Source: Alphaproteobacteria bacterium (GTDB lineage: Bacteria; Pseudomonadota; Alphaproteobacteria; BNTO01). From it: a stretch of DNA of 6,135 nt. Location: the NCBI GenBank assembly GCA_025996655.1, contig BNTO01000061.1, forward strand, positions 1-6,135. Reading direction: 5' to 3'. The notes under the pieces are model-generated. The model made no database searches, was not told where the DNA came from, and was given only the letters and a program-made list of their open reading frames with translations. Below, one piece after another: positions 4,439-6,135 of this stretch. The first letter of the stretch is position 1. Every line of letters starts with the position of its first letter. Made by a program: the position numbers and the translations under genes.

Positions 4439-5893
4439 TTATTTCTTCCAAAAAGATGGCGTCAAAATAGTCAACAGTGTCAACAATTCCAAACGGCCAA
4501 GAATCATGCAGATCATAAGGATAATTTTGGGCGGCATGGCAAGGGGAGCAAGGGAGATCATGGGGCCGATATCATTTCCAACACCAACGCCCACGTTTCC
4601 AAGAGAGGTAATGGCCATAGAAAACGCTGAGACAAAATCCAAGCCACAGATCGCCAATCCCAAAGCGGCAGCGCCAATCGTTGAAATATACAAAATGCAA
4701 AAGACAAAAACGGATAAAGAAACGTGTTCGGGGACTTTTTGGCCATTGTAAAGAGGAACAAAAATGCCATGGGGGCGGCAAAGCTGCAAAATATGGGCGC
4801 GAATGAATTGGATAAGAATTTGTAAGCGAAAAATTTTAATGCCGCCCGATGTAGACCCCGTGCACCCGCCAATCAGGCTAAGCAACGGAAAAAAAACCCA
4901 CGCAAATCGCCCCCACTTTTCGTAATGATCATTAAAAAATCCCGTTGTTGTTATAACAGAAACGGTATTGAAAACGCCTTGTCTCAGGCTTTCGGATAGG
5001 GATGCATCGCTTGTTGTCCAACGCAAAAAAGAAAGAAGAAGCGCGGAAAAAAGCAAGGTGCGTCCATAACCTTGTAATTGGGCGTCTTTTCGGAAAAGAG
5101 CAGCCTTCCCATTAAAAAGACGAAGGTACAAAAGCAAGGAGCTTCCTCCCACCATCATACTTAACAACAAAACAAGTTCGGCGCCCTTATTATTAAATGC
5201 CATAACAGAGTCAGTTTGCGTGGAAAGACCGCATGTTGAAACGGCGGAAATGGCATAACAAAGCGAGTCCAGCGTCGATAGCCCTGTGATTTTTAGAAGC
5301 ACAAAAGAAAGAAAAATGGCGCTGGAATAAATGATAAGAATCCACAACGCCGTCTTCGCTGCGCTTGGCATAATTTTTTCTGTTTTGTCGGACGATTCTG
5401 TACGGAAAAGCTGCATGCCCCCAATTTTAAGAATGGGGAAAATAATCATGCCCATCAGCATAATTCCGGCCCCACCGATGTAGCACAAAAGAAAACGCCA
5501 AAGAGTTATCCAGCGCGGCATGTCTGAAACGTCGCGTAGGATGGTACTTCCTGTTGTTGTTAGGTCTGAAACGGCTTCAAACCAAGAATCCAAAAGGGAT
5601 AAGTCCAAGGCTTGGCAGCAATAAAAAGGAAGCCCCGCCCAAAAAGGCACGGCGAGCCACGTGAGGGAGGTAAGCAAAAATGTGTCGGCTGTGCCGAGTT
5701 TCATGGGTTCGGAGGATTTGTTCGCGAAAATAAGGGCGCCCCCTACAAAAAGGCAACCGCTCATAGGAAGAAGAAATTCTCTTAAAGGAAAGGACCCAGA
5801 CAAGAGAAACTCAAGAAAGACGGGAAGACACATCGCCACGCCTAGGACAGAAAGGAACGCGCCATTAATAAATAAAACGGGGGACCAATTCAT
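4439..5893 (-). CDS. trkH: TrkH-family potassium uptake channel subunit
   Basis: TrkH/KtrB proteins form the inner-membrane K+ pathway and are gated by a cytoplasmic NAD/ATP-binding TrkA (not in this window). The 484-residue protein has the expected length and four pore repeats. Their filter loops are TTTGST (112-117), STCGLS (219-224), TTTGFF (315-320) and SLGNVGVG (430-437), so each repeat keeps its key glycine. The intramembrane gate loop is GGCTGSTSGGIKIFR from 342, and the family ending LGRLELLTLL...FWKK is complete. I chose the ATG at 5893 because MNWSPVLFINGAFL aligns with the usual alphaproteobacterial start of TrkH; the frame is open to a TTG at 5941, but the extra 16 residues and lack of a ribosome site argue against it. 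The Shine-Dalgarno at 5893 is also weak. It lies 60 bp downstream of another membrane-protein gene on the same strand and converges with the gene ending at 3933. Confidence 0.93.
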   Translation of the reverse strand: MNWSPVLFINGAFLSVLGVAMCLPVFLEFLLSGSFPLREFLLPMSGCLFVGGALIFANKSSEPMKLGTADTFLLTSLTWLAVPFWAGLPFYCCQALDLSLLDSWFEAVSDLTTTGSTILRDVSDMPRWITLWRFLLCYIGGAGIMLMGMIIFPILKIGGMQLFRTESSDKTEKIMPSAAKTALWILIIYSSAIFLSFVLLKITGLSTLDSLCYAISAVSTCGLSTQTDSVMAFNNKGAELVLLLSMMVGGSSLLLYLRLFNGKAALFRKDAQLQGYGRTLLFSALLLSFLRWTTSDASLSESLRQGVFNTVSVITTTGFFNDHYEKWGRFAWVFFPLLSLIGGCTGSTSGGIKIFRLQILIQFIRAHILQLCRPHGIFVPLYNGQKVPEHVSLSVFVFCILYISTIGAAALGLAICGLDFVSAFSMAITSLGNVGVGVGNDIGPMISLAPLAMPPKIILMICMILGRLELLTLLTILTPSFWKK

Positions 5894-5924
5894 AGAGAAA
5901 ATTGTTCTAAAGAAAAGGCGAACC

Positions 5925-5970
5925 TGCCGCCAGCTTAGCAAAATTTATGGCTGCTAACTTAGCAAAATTT
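5925..5970 (-). repeat. Imperfect 24-bp tandem duplication at a gene junction
   Basis: On the minus strand AAATTTTGCTAAG occurs at 5970-5958 and again at 5946-5934. The similarity continues for about 22 bases per copy, differing by three T/C or A/G transitions before it fades. The first copy contains the last codons and TAG stop of the upstream membrane-protein gene; the second lies in the leader of trkH. It is a local duplication that separated the two genes by about 24 bp, or a paired site. Confidence 0.6.
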
Positions 5971-6135
5971 TTTGCCTAATTGTTTGATCCAGAAAAAACT
6001 CGTGAACCCAGAAATCTTCAATAAAATACACCGTGAAGTTGATCACACCAAAAAGAAAGAGACAGGTTCTTAAAGTCGGTTTGGTTACAAGTTGATATTT
6101 GCGGTATAACCATAACCCAAGGACTTTAATCCATT
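5954..6135 (-). CDS. C-terminal end of an unrecognised membrane protein (partial, runs off the right edge)
   Basis: The minus strand is open from the window edge to a TAG at 5956-5954, giving 59 residues in frame from position 6133. It reads WIKVLGLWLYRKYQLV, then TKPTLRTCLFLFGVINFTVY, then FIEDFWVHEFFLDQTIRQ and KILLS. The middle contains a hydrophobic segment (about residues 21-38) preceded by basic residues, and the end is amphipathic, as in inner-membrane proteins. The protein family is not recognisable from this fragment. The other two minus-strand frames are closed over this stretch and the composition is protein-like, so I consider it real. It is upstream of trkH in the same direction, separated by 60 bp. 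Confidence 0.55.
   Translation of the reverse strand, partial: WIKVLGLWLYRKYQLVTKPTLRTCLFLFGVINFTVYFIEDFWVHEFFLDQTIRQKILLS

Overview
This window looks like part of a bacterial chromosome of moderately low GC. It is probably alphaproteobacterial, perhaps from an intracellular or reduced-genome lineage. That placement is inferred from the adjacent tsaB and rimI-like genes, the TrkH N-terminus, a decaying insertion sequence, long homopolymer runs and an apparent poly-T frameshift. No rRNA, tRNA or CRISPR array is visible.

Layout. Positions 1-345 are one end of an insertion sequence (IS) of the IS5/ISL2 kind that runs off the left edge. It carries the N-terminal part of a broken transposase on the minus strand. 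The IS has landed in the extreme 3' end of a RimI-like N-acetyltransferase gene (304-822, minus), so the last 13 residues and the stop codon of that protein come from the IS. Directly upstream on the same strand is tsaB (864-1580), a partner in the tRNA t6A modification pathway. A divergent intergenic region of about 300 bp (1581-1887), rich in short direct and inverted repeats, separates tsaB from a secreted D-alanyl-D-alanine carboxypeptidase of the PBP5 type (1888-3243, plus). Close behind it is a gene for an unrecognised multi-pass membrane protein (3290-3933, plus), which reads through only if one frameshift near an 8-T run is allowed.

The stretch 3934-4438 contains no intact gene. It holds a 175-bp miniature inverted-repeat element (MITE, 4111-4285) with the same terminal repeats as the IS at 345 and the same 3-bp AAT target duplication. 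This element sits inside the left arm of an older, roughly 100-bp palindromic element (4090-4369). A short protein-like reading frame on the minus strand next to it may be a gene remnant.

The right part is a complete TrkH potassium-uptake subunit (4439-5893, minus). It is preceded by the 3' end of another membrane-protein gene on the same strand (5954 to the window edge), with a 24-bp imperfect tandem duplication at their junction.

The intact genes are housekeeping: tRNA modification, protein acetylation, peptidoglycan trimming and K+ uptake. I found no defence or biosynthetic system. The distinctive content is the mobile-element layering: an IS family, its non-autonomous relative, a nested palindrome, and the effect of the IS on a host gene.
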